A DNA stretch of 42,849 nucleotides, taken from Sedimentisphaerales bacterium. GTDB lineage: Bacteria; Planctomycetota; Phycisphaerae; Sedimentisphaerales; Anaerobacaceae. Below, in pieces: positions 16,108 to 23,960 of this stretch (position 1 is the first letter of the stretch; every line of letters begins with the position of its first letter). The notes beneath the pieces are model-generated. The model was not told the origin of the DNA and ran no database searches. It saw only the letters and a program-made list of their open reading frames with translations. Made by a program: the position numbers and the translations under genes. The DNA lies in NCBI GenBank assembly GCA_030603595.1, contig JAUVXL010000006.1, forward strand, positions 1 to 42,849, read 5' to 3'.

Positions 16108-18303
16108 ATGAACAAGCGTATGAAACAAATTGTTGTGTTGTCAATTGTGGTTTTGAGCGTGTGCCTGTCTGCCTGCGGGTGGGCGGCCCAGAGGTCCAGG
16201 CGCAGGCCTGGGATGAGGGCCCCCTGGAAACTCGGTATGCAGGCCTATAGCTTCAACCGGTTTACGTTCGAAGAGGCCGTTGCGAAGACCAAGGCCCTTG
16301 GCATGGGGTATATCGAGGCCTATCCGGGCCAGCGCCTCAGTAAGGAAAAGCCCGATGTCAAGACCGATCACAATATGTCGAGCGCCGAGAGGCTCTTGAT
16401 GAAGCAGATTCTCCGCGAGGCGGGCATTAAGCTGATGAACTACGGCGTTGTGGGGCTGCCTAACAACGAGGCTGAGTGCAAAAAAGTGTTCGAATTTGCG
16501 AAGGAAATGGGTATCGAGACGATTGTCTCGGAGCCGCCGGAGGATGCGTTCGACGTCATTGAGGCGCTTTGCGATGAGTATGAGATTAACGTTGCGATTC
16601 ACAATCATCCGAAGCCCTCACGTTACTGGGACCCTGATACTGTTTTGAAGGTTTGCGAAGACCGCAGCGAGCGGATTGGGGCGTGTGCGGATACCGGGCA
16701 CTGGATGCGGTCGGGGGTAAATCCTCTTGAGGCGATTAAGAAGCTGGGCGGCGCCAAGCGTATTATCAGTTTTCACTTCAAGGACCTCAACCAATTCGGC
16801 GGCGGGCACGATGTTATCTGGGGCACGGGCAAGGCGGACGTCAAGGCGATCTTGACCGAGCTAAAGAAGCAGGAATTCGCGGGCGTTTTCTCGATTGAAT
16901 ACGAACATAACTGGGACAATTCGATGCCTGAGATAGCCGGGTGCGTATCGTTTTTCGAGCGGACGGAGTCGGAGTTGGGGCTTAGCCGGTGGCAGTACAT
17001 ATTCAACGGCGAGGACCTGAGCGGCTGGGACGGCGATCCGAGGCTTTGGTCGGTCAAAGACGGGGTCATTCGCGGCGAGACGACGAAAGAGAATCCGGCT
17101 CGCGGCAATACATTCCTGGTCTGGCGGGACGGGACGCTCAAGGACTTCGAGTTGAAGCTGAAATTCAAGATTCGCAACGGCAATTCGGGCGTTCAGTACC
17201 GCAGCAAGGAATTCGATAAGTGGCGTATCGGCGGCTATCAGGCTGAGGTCGAGAATGCGCCGGGTAAGGTCGGGTTTTTGTATCACGAGGCCGGTCGCGG
17301 GTGGCTGGTGAACGTTGGCGACATGATGGAGATCGACAAGGACGGCAATAAAAACGTAGTCGGGCGTGTCTCCGATAAGGATGCGCTGATTAAAGCCGGT
17401 TATTACAACGACAAGGACTGGAACGAGTACCACATTATCGCTCAGGGCAATCACCTGACGCATTACCTCAACGGGTATCCGACGATGCAGTTGATAGATA
17501 ACGACCGCGTAACGGACCCCGAGGACAAGAATGACCGCAAGGGCGCGGCGCGGGAAGGTTTGCTCGCGTTGCAGATTCATGCGGGTCCGCCTATGGTAGT
17601 CGAGTTCAAGGATATTCGTATTCGTCAGTCGCGGCGGGGCAGCTTTTTGGAGGATGCGAAGGTTTTGTTTAACGGCAAGGACCTGGCTGGCTGGACCGTC
17701 AAAGATAAAGATAAGAGCAAGTGGGAGGTCGGCAAGGCCGCTGTTTCGCCGGACGATCCGAAAAAGCTCATCAATGTCGGCGGCGGGGGCGAGCTGATCA
17801 ATCTTGCGGGCAGCCACGGCGATAGCATCGATATCTTCTCGAACGAGACATTCGGTGACTGCCTGATCGAGCTGGAGGTAATGGTTCCGCAGGGCTCTAA
17901 TTCCGGTATCTATGTTATGGGCCAGTACGAGATTCAGGTTCTGGATAGCTGGAATCGCGGTGATAATCTTGGCATGGGCGACATGGGCGCGATTTACGGT
18001 GCAAGCGAACCGAAGGTTAATGCAACGAGGCGACCGGGCGAGTGGCAGAAGTATAAGATTTATTTCCGTGCCCCGAGATTCGATGCGGCCGGCAACAAGT
18101 TAGAAGAGAACGGGAACGCCACTTTCAGGTCAGTGGAGCTTAACGGGGTCCGAATTCATGACTGGGGCCAAGAAATCGATAAGGTCACCGGCGGGGCGCT
18201 GCCGGGCGGGGAAGTTCCTAAGGGGCCTTTGATGTTCCAGGGCAATCACGGGCCTGTTGCGTATCGTAACATCGTTGTTAGGCCATTACGGTCTCGTGAT
18301 TAA
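16108..18303 (+). CDS. Lipoprotein: TIM-barrel epimerase fused to two DUF1080 domains
   Basis: The ATG follows AAGGAG. The lipobox LSAC places the lipid at Cys23. Residues about 38-285 form a xylose isomerase-like barrel, with WKLGMQAYSFNRFTFEEA, IHNHPKPSRYW, CADTGHWMRSGV, SFHFKDL and FSIEYEH supplying likely metal ligands. A first DUF1080 domain starts near 297 (IFNGEDLSGW) and a second near 518 (VLFNGKDLAGW), each with an NSG[VI]x(Y/V) motif and a terminal RNI or KDIRIR strand. At 731 residues it is roughly three times the size of a single-domain enzyme. The fusion joins 3-keto-glycoside cleavage with keto-sugar isomerisation in one anchored protein, strongly supporting a common pathway. 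Individual activities are inferred from families. Confidence 0.9.
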   Translation: MNKRMKQIVVLSIVVLSVCLSACGWAAQRSRRRPGMRAPWKLGMQAYSFNRFTFEEAVAKTKALGMGYIEAYPGQRLSKEKPDVKTDHNMSSAERLLMKQILREAGIKLMNYGVVGLPNNEAECKKVFEFAKEMGIETIVSEPPEDAFDVIEALCDEYEINVAIHNHPKPSRYWDPDTVLKVCEDRSERIGACADTGHWMRSGVNPLEAIKKLGGAKRIISFHFKDLNQFGGGHDVIWGTGKADVKAILTELKKQEFAGVFSIEYEHNWDNSMPEIAGCVSFFERTESELGLSRWQYIFNGEDLSGWDGDPRLWSVKDGVIRGETTKENPARGNTFLVWRDGTLKDFELKLKFKIRNGNSGVQYRSKEFDKWRIGGYQAEVENAPGKVGFLYHEAGRGWLVNVGDMMEIDKDGNKNVVGRVSDKDALIKAGYYNDKDWNEYHIIAQGNHLTHYLNGYPTMQLIDNDRVTDPEDKNDRKGAAREGLLALQIHAGPPMVVEFKDIRIRQSRRGSFLEDAKVLFNGKDLAGWTVKDKDKSKWEVGKAAVSPDDPKKLINVGGGGELINLAGSHGDSIDIFSNETFGDCLIELEVMVPQGSNSGIYVMGQYEIQVLDSWNRGDNLGMGDMGAIYGASEPKVNATRRPGEWQKYKIYFRAPRFDAAGNKLEENGNATFRSVELNGVRIHDWGQEIDKVTGGALPGGEVPKGPLMFQGNHGPVAYRNIVVRPLRSRD

Positions 18304-18339
18304 GGATTCCAAGGGCGTGAAGATGGGTAAAATGTGTGG

Positions 18340-18368
18340 TTGACAGCAGCGAGTAAAGTTGCTACAGT
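18340..18368 (+). promoter_or_regulatory. Sigma-70-type promoter
   Basis: TTGACA (18340-18345) is followed after 17 bases by TACAGT (18363-18368), four of six matches to TATAAT. It lies about 65 bases before the ATG at 18432, after the stop of the fused epimerase gene. It suggests that the divergent Gfo gene downstream has its own transcription start. Confidence 0.55.
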
Positions 18369-18431
18369 ACCGTTTCGCAAAAATTGAGAATTGGGCAAAA
18401 TGTTGTATTTTTTGGAGTTAACGAGAGCAAA

Positions 18432-19793
18432 ATGAATGATCAACAGGCAAAAAAAGGCATAAACAGACGCAGCTTTCTTCAATCTACGGCGGCAGCGGGC
18501 GCCGGCCTGGCGTTTTCTCCGATGGTTTTAGGGGCGGCAAGCGGTGGCGACGATCTGAATGTTGCCATTTTAGGTTGCGGTGCCCAGGGCCAGGAACTGA
18601 TGAACGCGATTATCAAAGGCAAGCTCCCTGGTATTCGGTTCAAGGCGATTTGCGATATCTGGACAGCTTACAATCAGAAGCGCGTCTCAGGCATACTGCG
18701 AGCGTATAAGCACGAGCACAACAAGTATGTGGACTACCAGGAAATGCTCGCGGCGGAAAAGGACCTTGATGCTGTTATAATCGCAACGCCTGACTTCTGG
18801 CACTCTCCTCACGCGGTTGCTTGCCTGGAGGCGGGTTTGGACGTTTATTGCGAAAAGGAGATGTCGAACACGCTGGAAGGGGCGAAGAAGATGGCTGAGA
18901 CCGCGAAGAAGACGGGCAAGCTGCTTCAGATCGGTCATCAGCGTCGGAGCAATCCTCGTTATCGCCACTGCTACGACAAGCTCATAACCGAGGCGAAGCT
19001 GTTAGGGCAGATAACGACGGTTAACGGCCAGTGGAACCGCAGCAAGACTGCGTGCGAAGATATCGGCTGGCCGAAGAAGGCTGAGATGGATGCGGCAACG
19101 CTCGAAAAGTACGGTTTCAAGACGATGCAGCAGTTTAGGAACTGGCGTTGGTACAAAGGATTGGGCGGGGGTCCGATTGTCGATCTTGGCTCGCACCAGA
19201 TCGATATTTATAGCTGGTTCCTCGGGGCCAATCCGAAATCGGTGATCGCCAGCGGCGGGATCGATTACTGGAAGGGCCATGACTGGTACGACAACGTTAT
19301 GGTGATTTACGAGTACGAGACCAAGGCCGGAGTTGCGCGGGCTTTCTATCAGACGATAACAACCAACAGCGCGCAGGGCTACTTCGAGACTTTTATGGGC
19401 GATGAGGGCACACTTGAAATCTCCGAGGCATCTTCACGGGGCACCGTTTATCGGGAGGCGTGGGTTTCCGCGGACAGTTGGGATAAATGGGTTAAGCTTG
19501 GGTACATCAAGCCGCCTGTGGAGGAAGAAGAGGAAAAGCCGGCAGCGAGCGATACGGTACTCGATGTACGCGAGTCGCCGAAGCCGCCGAGCTACGATAT
19601 CCCGGTGACTATGGGAGGCAAGGCGTACCATCAGCCTCACCTTGAGAACTTCTTCGCTGCTGTTCGCGGCAAGGCGAAATTGAACTGCCCGGGCGAGATA
19701 GGCTACGAGACTGCTGTTACTGTTTTGAAAGTGAACGAAGCCATCGCGGCCGGCAAGAAGTTGGAGTTCAAGCCGGAAGACTTCGAGGTTTAG
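18432..19793 (+). CDS. Tat-exported Gfo/Idh/MocA oxidoreductase, divergent (EKE)
   Basis: ATG 18432 is favoured over an upstream in-frame TTG (18384), because the latter sits almost at the predicted transcription start. The product is 453 residues with a Tat motif NRRSFLQSTAAAGAG. The nucleotide loop is VAILGCGAQGQ. The EKP motif reads EKE at 141-143: the lysine remains but proline is replaced by glutamate. Downstream landmarks are GGGPIVDLGSHQIDIYSWFLG and an acidic, low-complexity insert (PPVEEEEEKPAAS) near residue 373 not seen in the other paralogues. The C-terminus lacks the W-(H/T)-L ending. It is therefore a separate subfamily. It probably oxidises a different substrate; function beyond the family is unknown. 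Confidence 0.9.
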   Translation: MNDQQAKKGINRRSFLQSTAAAGAGLAFSPMVLGAASGGDDLNVAILGCGAQGQELMNAIIKGKLPGIRFKAICDIWTAYNQKRVSGILRAYKHEHNKYVDYQEMLAAEKDLDAVIIATPDFWHSPHAVACLEAGLDVYCEKEMSNTLEGAKKMAETAKKTGKLLQIGHQRRSNPRYRHCYDKLITEAKLLGQITTVNGQWNRSKTACEDIGWPKKAEMDAATLEKYGFKTMQQFRNWRWYKGLGGGPIVDLGSHQIDIYSWFLGANPKSVIASGGIDYWKGHDWYDNVMVIYEYETKAGVARAFYQTITTNSAQGYFETFMGDEGTLEISEASSRGTVYREAWVSADSWDKWVKLGYIKPPVEEEEEKPAASDTVLDVRESPKPPSYDIPVTMGGKAYHQPHLENFFAAVRGKAKLNCPGEIGYETAVTVLKVNEAIAAGKKLEFKPEDFEV

Positions 19794-19899
19794 GCGGGGT
19801 TTTGGGTGCGAAAACCATGTTACTTCGTCAAGATCGAAACTGTGGGCGTTTTCGTTAGGCGATTTGGCGCTGGAGCAGTCCGTATCCTTCGAGGGATAT

Positions 19900-19938
19900 G
19901 AGATTGCCACGTCGGCCTCCGGCCTCCTCGCAATGACG
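19900..19938. repeat. GATTGCCACG...CGCAATGACG palindromic repeat
   Basis: GAGATTGCCACG begins at 19900 and CGCAATGACG ends at 19938; ATTGC and GCAAT are the arm cores and GGCCTCCGGCC lies between. Its AATGAC end resembles the GGATTCCCGC family at 13245, 14700 and 39042. It is an intergenic repeat in the 277-base gap before the cytochrome gene. Confidence 0.65.
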
Positions 19939-20001
19939 ACGGCTACAGAATCGAGTTTGACGGATACTTAGGCACAAGTTAGCAGTGTTTATTGAAATTG
20001 A

Positions 20002-20029
20002 GGGTGGGGCAAAAGCCCCACCCTTTTTT
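20002..20029 (+). terminator. Intrinsic terminator
   Basis: GGGTGGGGC (20002-20010) and GCCCCACCC (20015-20023) form a perfect 9-base stem with an AAAA loop, followed by six T. It terminates rightward transcription arriving from the Gfo gene at 18432 and separates region A from the cytochrome genes. Confidence 0.85.
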
Positions 20030-20055
20030 GAAACCGACGTTGATGGTTCTATAAT
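20028..20055 (+). promoter_or_regulatory. Possible promoter for the seven-haem cytochrome
   Basis: TTGAAA (20028-20033) and a perfect TATAAT (20050-20055) are 16 bases apart. The predicted transcript would start near 20062, only about nine bases before the TTG start at 20071, and would lose part of the AAGGTGG site (20056-20062). That tight fit lowers confidence. Confidence 0.35.
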
Positions 20056-20070
20056 TAAGGTGGCGGAACG

Positions 20071-21933
20071 TTGGCAAAGAAACTGATATTGATAGGCGTT
20101 TTGTGCTTGGCGGCTCTGGCGGTTTTTGTCCGTGCCGAAGGCGAGGAGAAGAAGCTTGGCGACGAGAGCGACGGCAGTCGTGCTCATCCGGTTCATCTTA
20201 TACCTTTGCTGACCGAGGAGGGCGAGAAGGTGGCGTCGGACGACGATCCGCTCTTGCCTTTCTCTACGAAGGAGACTTGCGGCGAGTGCCACAGTTATGC
20301 AACGATTAGCAAGGGGTGGCATTTCAATGCGGCGGATTCCGACCTCGGTGCCGAGGGGCATGGGCGAATCGGTCAGCCCTGGATACTTGTCGATGGTGGG
20401 ACGGGCTTGCAGATTCCGATTTCTTATCGTCCGTGGCCCGGCGCGTTTCGGCCCGAGGAGGTGGGGCTAAGTTCGAGGCTTTTCCTGAAGATTTTCGGCA
20501 GACATTTGCCGGGCGGGGGAATCGGGGAGATCCCGAGCGATGATCCGGATGATATTATGCGGTCGATGGTTTCGGGTTATTTAGAGGCTAATTGCCTGGC
20601 CTGCCACGACGGCGATGCGGGGCATAACCAGGGCGAATACGCCGGGCAGGCTATGCGCGAGAATTTTCGGTGGGCGGCGGCGGCGACCTGCAGCTTTGCG
20701 AAGGTGACGGGCTCGGCCAAGGACATGCCGGATATGTACGATCCGATGATGCCTGAGGCGCCGGAGGACCCGAAGTTGGTTCCTCCGGGGATCAAGTATG
20801 GGGCGAATACGTTCGCCGAGGACGGCAGCGTCTTGCTGGATATTCAGCGTGAGGCGCCGAACCATCGATGCTACTTCTGCCATTCGGACCTTTATCTCCA
20901 GGACGACCATGCGGAGAAGTGGACTGCCGACGAGGATATCCATCTCAAGGCGGGGATGACGTGCGTTGACTGTCATCGCAACGGCATCGATCATAATATC
21001 GTTCGGGGGTACGAGGGTGAGGTATCTGATAATGTGATGGCTGCGAGGTCATCGTGCAAGGGTTGTCATTTGCCGGAGGATTCATTGACGGCGATTCCCG
21101 AGGCTGGCAGGTTTGGTGCTCCTGTTCCGGAGCATCGCGGGCTGCCGCCTGTGCACTTCGAGAAGATAAGCTGCACGGGCTGTCATTCCGGTCCGTGGCC
21201 GGGAAAGAGGACGTATTTGACGAAGACGGCGATGGCGCATCGGCTGGGGACGGTGGGCGTGAATAAATCGCCGGATGCGCTGCCGCACATTTACTCACCC
21301 GCTTTCGCGGAGCAGGAAAACGGACAGATTGCCCCTCACAAGCTGATTTGGCCTGCGTTCTGGGGCGATATGAAGGATGCTAACATAACTCCGGTCGGCT
21401 TTGACAATGTTCGGGAGATAGTCGGAAAGGTCAAAGCACCGGCGTCCTCGGTCTGGGGCGATGCGGACATAATCGCTCGGCTCAAGGCCTTAGCGGCGGC
21501 CGGCGTGATCAAAGGCAAAGCGGTCTATATCAGCGGCGGGAGCCTGTACCGTCTCGGCGATTCAGGCGAGTTGATAACAGAGGCGGATCATCCGGCGGCG
21601 AAGCCTTATATGTGGCCTATTGCCCACGGTGTTCGTCCTGCGGCGCAATCACTTGGGATTCGGTATTGCACAGATTGCCATGCGACCGATTCTCCGTTCT
21701 TTTTTGGTGGAGTCGGTGTTGACGGGCCGGGCGTTGTCATTGAGGATGCGGGCAGGGATATGGTTGAGTTTCAAGATGTTGATGCGACGTACGCGAAGTT
21801 GTTTGCGATGTCTTTTGTATTCCGGACGATGTTGAAGATAGTCTCTCTTTGCGCGTGCGCGGTTTTGGGGCTTGTTTTGTTGTTGTATGGGCTTCGGGCG
21901 CTGCGGTGCGTTGTCAGGGTCTTTTGCAGTTAA
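20071..21933 (+). CDS. Membrane-anchored seven-haem cytochrome c
   Basis: The TTG start follows AAGGTGG and begins a signal peptide (KKLILIGVLCLAALAVFVRA). Seven CXXCH haem-attachment motifs are at residues 70, 175, 267, 298, 329, 368 and 533. Residues about 585-612 form a transmembrane helix (LCACAVLGLVLLLYGL) with a short basic end, so the haem domain faces the periplasm. Length is 620 residues. The spacing of the first six motifs does not obviously match cytochrome c554 or NrfA, and no specific enzyme is claimed. A small b-type-cytochrome-like membrane gene follows after 27 bases. Together they could carry electrons between the quinone pool and periplasmic acceptors or dehydrogenases. Confidence 0.9.
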   Translation: MAKKLILIGVLCLAALAVFVRAEGEEKKLGDESDGSRAHPVHLIPLLTEEGEKVASDDDPLLPFSTKETCGECHSYATISKGWHFNAADSDLGAEGHGRIGQPWILVDGGTGLQIPISYRPWPGAFRPEEVGLSSRLFLKIFGRHLPGGGIGEIPSDDPDDIMRSMVSGYLEANCLACHDGDAGHNQGEYAGQAMRENFRWAAAATCSFAKVTGSAKDMPDMYDPMMPEAPEDPKLVPPGIKYGANTFAEDGSVLLDIQREAPNHRCYFCHSDLYLQDDHAEKWTADEDIHLKAGMTCVDCHRNGIDHNIVRGYEGEVSDNVMAARSSCKGCHLPEDSLTAIPEAGRFGAPVPEHRGLPPVHFEKISCTGCHSGPWPGKRTYLTKTAMAHRLGTVGVNKSPDALPHIYSPAFAEQENGQIAPHKLIWPAFWGDMKDANITPVGFDNVREIVGKVKAPASSVWGDADIIARLKALAAAGVIKGKAVYISGGSLYRLGDSGELITEADHPAAKPYMWPIAHGVRPAAQSLGIRYCTDCHATDSPFFFGGVGVDGPGVVIEDAGRDMVEFQDVDATYAKLFAMSFVFRTMLKIVSLCACAVLGLVLLLYGLRALRCVVRVFCS

Positions 21934-21960
21934 GGTATGAATAATTGATCGAGGTTCAGA

Positions 21961-22461
21961 ATGGTTAAGCCACTTTCGGTTTTGCGGAAACTTGTGTATT
22001 TGGTAGCGATGCTGTGCGGCGCAGTGCTGGCGGTTACGGGGTTCTATCCGGTGTGTGTTCTGGGCGAACATATTTCGGGTTATCCGATGATGCTGCACGC
22101 TACGTGCGCGCCTGTTTTCGCGGCTTGCATGGCGGCTCTGGCGGTGATGTGGGCCGGGCGGTGCTGCTTTGAGGACGGGGATTGCCCTGTTACGAAGCGT
22201 TTGGTGCAATGGCTAACCGGTAGCAAAGACCCGGAGCAGAAGGAGAAATGCAAGAGTTCGGGTGTGGGGCAGAAGGTTTTCTTTTGGCTGCTGGTTGTGC
22301 TGGCGCTGCCCTTGATCTTGTCGATTGTTGTCAGCATGTTTCCGCTTCTGGGGACGCATTGGCAGAAGGTTCTTCTGGGCGTGCATCGGTACGTTGCCGG
22401 GGCGTTCGTGGTGTGCGGCGTCATTCACGCGTTTTTGCTGGTGCGAGGGCGGGCCAAGTGA
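21961..22461 (+). CDS. Four-helix membrane protein, cytochrome b-like
   Basis: The ATG begins a 166-residue integral membrane protein. Helices are predicted near residues 10-30, 42-66, 104-127 and 138-160. Histidines lie in or beside helices at 46 (MLHATCAP), 140 (GVHRYVAG) and 154 (GVIHAFLL), a pattern seen in dihaem b-type subunits of formate dehydrogenase and related quinol-linked enzymes. A soluble cysteine-rich loop between helices 2 and 3 (CCFEDGDCPVTKR) is unusual. It starts 27 bases after the seven-haem cytochrome and is very likely in the same operon. Haem binding is inferred from histidine placement, not proven. Confidence 0.75.
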   Translation: MVKPLSVLRKLVYLVAMLCGAVLAVTGFYPVCVLGEHISGYPMMLHATCAPVFAACMAALAVMWAGRCCFEDGDCPVTKRLVQWLTGSKDPEQKEKCKSSGVGQKVFFWLLVVLALPLILSIVVSMFPLLGTHWQKVLLGVHRYVAGAFVVCGVIHAFLLVRGRAK

Positions 22462-22712
22462 AGATTGTGGGGGATATTCCACCCACCTGGTGGATGAAAT
22501 ATTGGGTCGCCGTACCGGTGACCGCTAAACGGGGGGAAGCACTTTGGGCTGTTTTTCTTTTCTTGACATGGGTTTACGTGGGATTACACTGTTTTTGTAC
22601 GGAATTGGATTTCTCCGCTCCGGCACAACGTAATCGTGCTTTCGGTCGGAATGATCGGAGTGGGGAATCTTGAGTTAGTGCCCCATTAGACGGGGCGGAA
22701 AGGAGGCCGAAA
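22462..22712. promoter_or_regulatory. Intergenic region with promoter
   Basis: No gene is supported in this 251-base gap. TTGACA (22563-22568) and TACACT (22585-22590) are 16 bases apart and form a plausible sigma-70 promoter, giving a leader of about 115 bases. A strong AAAGGAGG (22699-22706) precedes the ATG at 22713. Near 22643-22660 there are small imperfect repeats of CGGTCGGAATGATCGG type with no assigned role. Confidence 0.5.
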
Positions 22713-23819
22713 ATGGGGCAGGTAAAAGTTGCTGTAGTTGGGCTTGGGTTCGGGGCGGAGTTTATTCCGATTTATCAGAGGCACCCGGATGCGGAGTGCT
22801 ATGCGATATGCCAGAGGAACGAGGAGCATCTCAACGAAATCGGTGATCAGTTCGGGATCCAGAGGCGTTTTACGAAATTCGAGGACCTTTTGAGTATCGA
22901 CGAGCTTGATGCGATTCACGTTGTCTCGCCGATAGCGGACCATGCGCGGATGAGCCTGGCGTCTCTCAAGGCCGGCAAACACACGGCGTGCACGGTTCCG
23001 ATGGCTACGACGACGGAGGACTGTCTTGCACTTTATGAGGCGAGGAAGGCGTCGGGCAAGGTTTATATGATGATGGAGACGGCGGTTTATTCGCGCGAGT
23101 TTCTCTATGCCAAAGAGCTGGTCGAGTCCGGCAAGTTAGGTAAGATTCAGTTTTTGAGGGGTTCGCATCAGCAGAATATGGGTCTGCCGGGCTGGCCTGC
23201 ATATTGGTATGGCTTTCCGCCGATGCACTACGCTACTCATGCGATTAGCCCTCTGCTTTGGCTTGCGAAGGCTCGCGCCGAGTCGGTGGTGTGCCTTGGC
23301 TCGGGGCGGATTCAAAAGGACTACATCGAGAAGTACGGCGCGCCTTTTGCGATAGAGACGGCTCTTTTGAAGCTGACCGATTCGGAGCTTGCGTGCGAGG
23401 TTACGAGGTCGCTGTTCAATACTATTCGGCAGTACCGGGAGAGCTTCGATGTTTATGGTACGGAGCTTTCTTTCGAGTGGGAGCAGACGGCGGGCGAGGG
23501 GCCAGTGATTTATTCCGGGTATGAGGACGCCAAGCGCATAGAGGCGCCTGACTACGGGCATCTTCTGCCGAAGGAGATAGCGCCTTTTACGGGACATGGA
23601 GTCTATGACGAGGAGCACGAGCATACTTCGTTTATTCAGGGCAGCGGGCACGGCGGGTCGCATCCGCATCTGACGCATGAGTTTGTGCGGGCGATTGTCG
23701 AGGGACGAGAATCAACGGTCGATGCGGCCACGGCGGCGAACTGGACTATGGCCGGTATTTGCGCCCACGAATCAGCGTTGAAGGGCGGCGAAAGAATCGA
23801 CATCCCGCTGACAAAATAG
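22713..23819 (+). CDS. Cytosolic Gfo/Idh/MocA protein lacking EKP
   Basis: The ATG follows AAAGGAGG. There is no signal; the chain begins at the Rossmann strand VKVAVVGLGFGAEF. Length is 368 residues. At the position of EKP the sequence is C93-T-V-P-M (TVP at 94-96), so the usual catalytic lysine is valine. The second family region, normally GGxxxDxGxHxxD, is PPMHYATHAISPLL, keeping a histidine pair. Late histidine-rich stretches (YDEEHEHTSF, GSGHGGSHPHLTHEF) could bind metal. The missing lysine means that ordinary alcohol dehydrogenation is doubtful; the protein may do another chemistry or be a binding or regulatory protein. It has its own promoter and precedes the NCS1 permease by 141 bases. 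Confidence 0.88.
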   Translation: MGQVKVAVVGLGFGAEFIPIYQRHPDAECYAICQRNEEHLNEIGDQFGIQRRFTKFEDLLSIDELDAIHVVSPIADHARMSLASLKAGKHTACTVPMATTTEDCLALYEARKASGKVYMMMETAVYSREFLYAKELVESGKLGKIQFLRGSHQQNMGLPGWPAYWYGFPPMHYATHAISPLLWLAKARAESVVCLGSGRIQKDYIEKYGAPFAIETALLKLTDSELACEVTRSLFNTIRQYRESFDVYGTELSFEWEQTAGEGPVIYSGYEDAKRIEAPDYGHLLPKEIAPFTGHGVYDEEHEHTSFIQGSGHGGSHPHLTHEFVRAIVEGRESTVDAATAANWTMAGICAHESALKGGERIDIPLTK

Positions 23820-23880
23820 GCAATTTAGAGCCGGCGACAAAATTGTCCCGAAAGGCACAAAAAACTGGTGGATTTTGGAC

Positions 23881-23926
23881 GCCGGTGGTATATTACTGCG
23901 AATATCCGGCAAGGTGCCGGTGGTAT
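23881..23926. repeat. Direct repeat GCCGGTGGTAT
   Basis: The 11-base string occurs at 23881-23891 and 23916-23926, start-to-start distance 35. It lies 35 bases upstream of the permease start and could be a pair of regulator sites. There is no further support. Confidence 0.35.
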
Positions 23927-23960
23927 GTGATCGATGTATTTCATTTAGGAGACTTCAATC

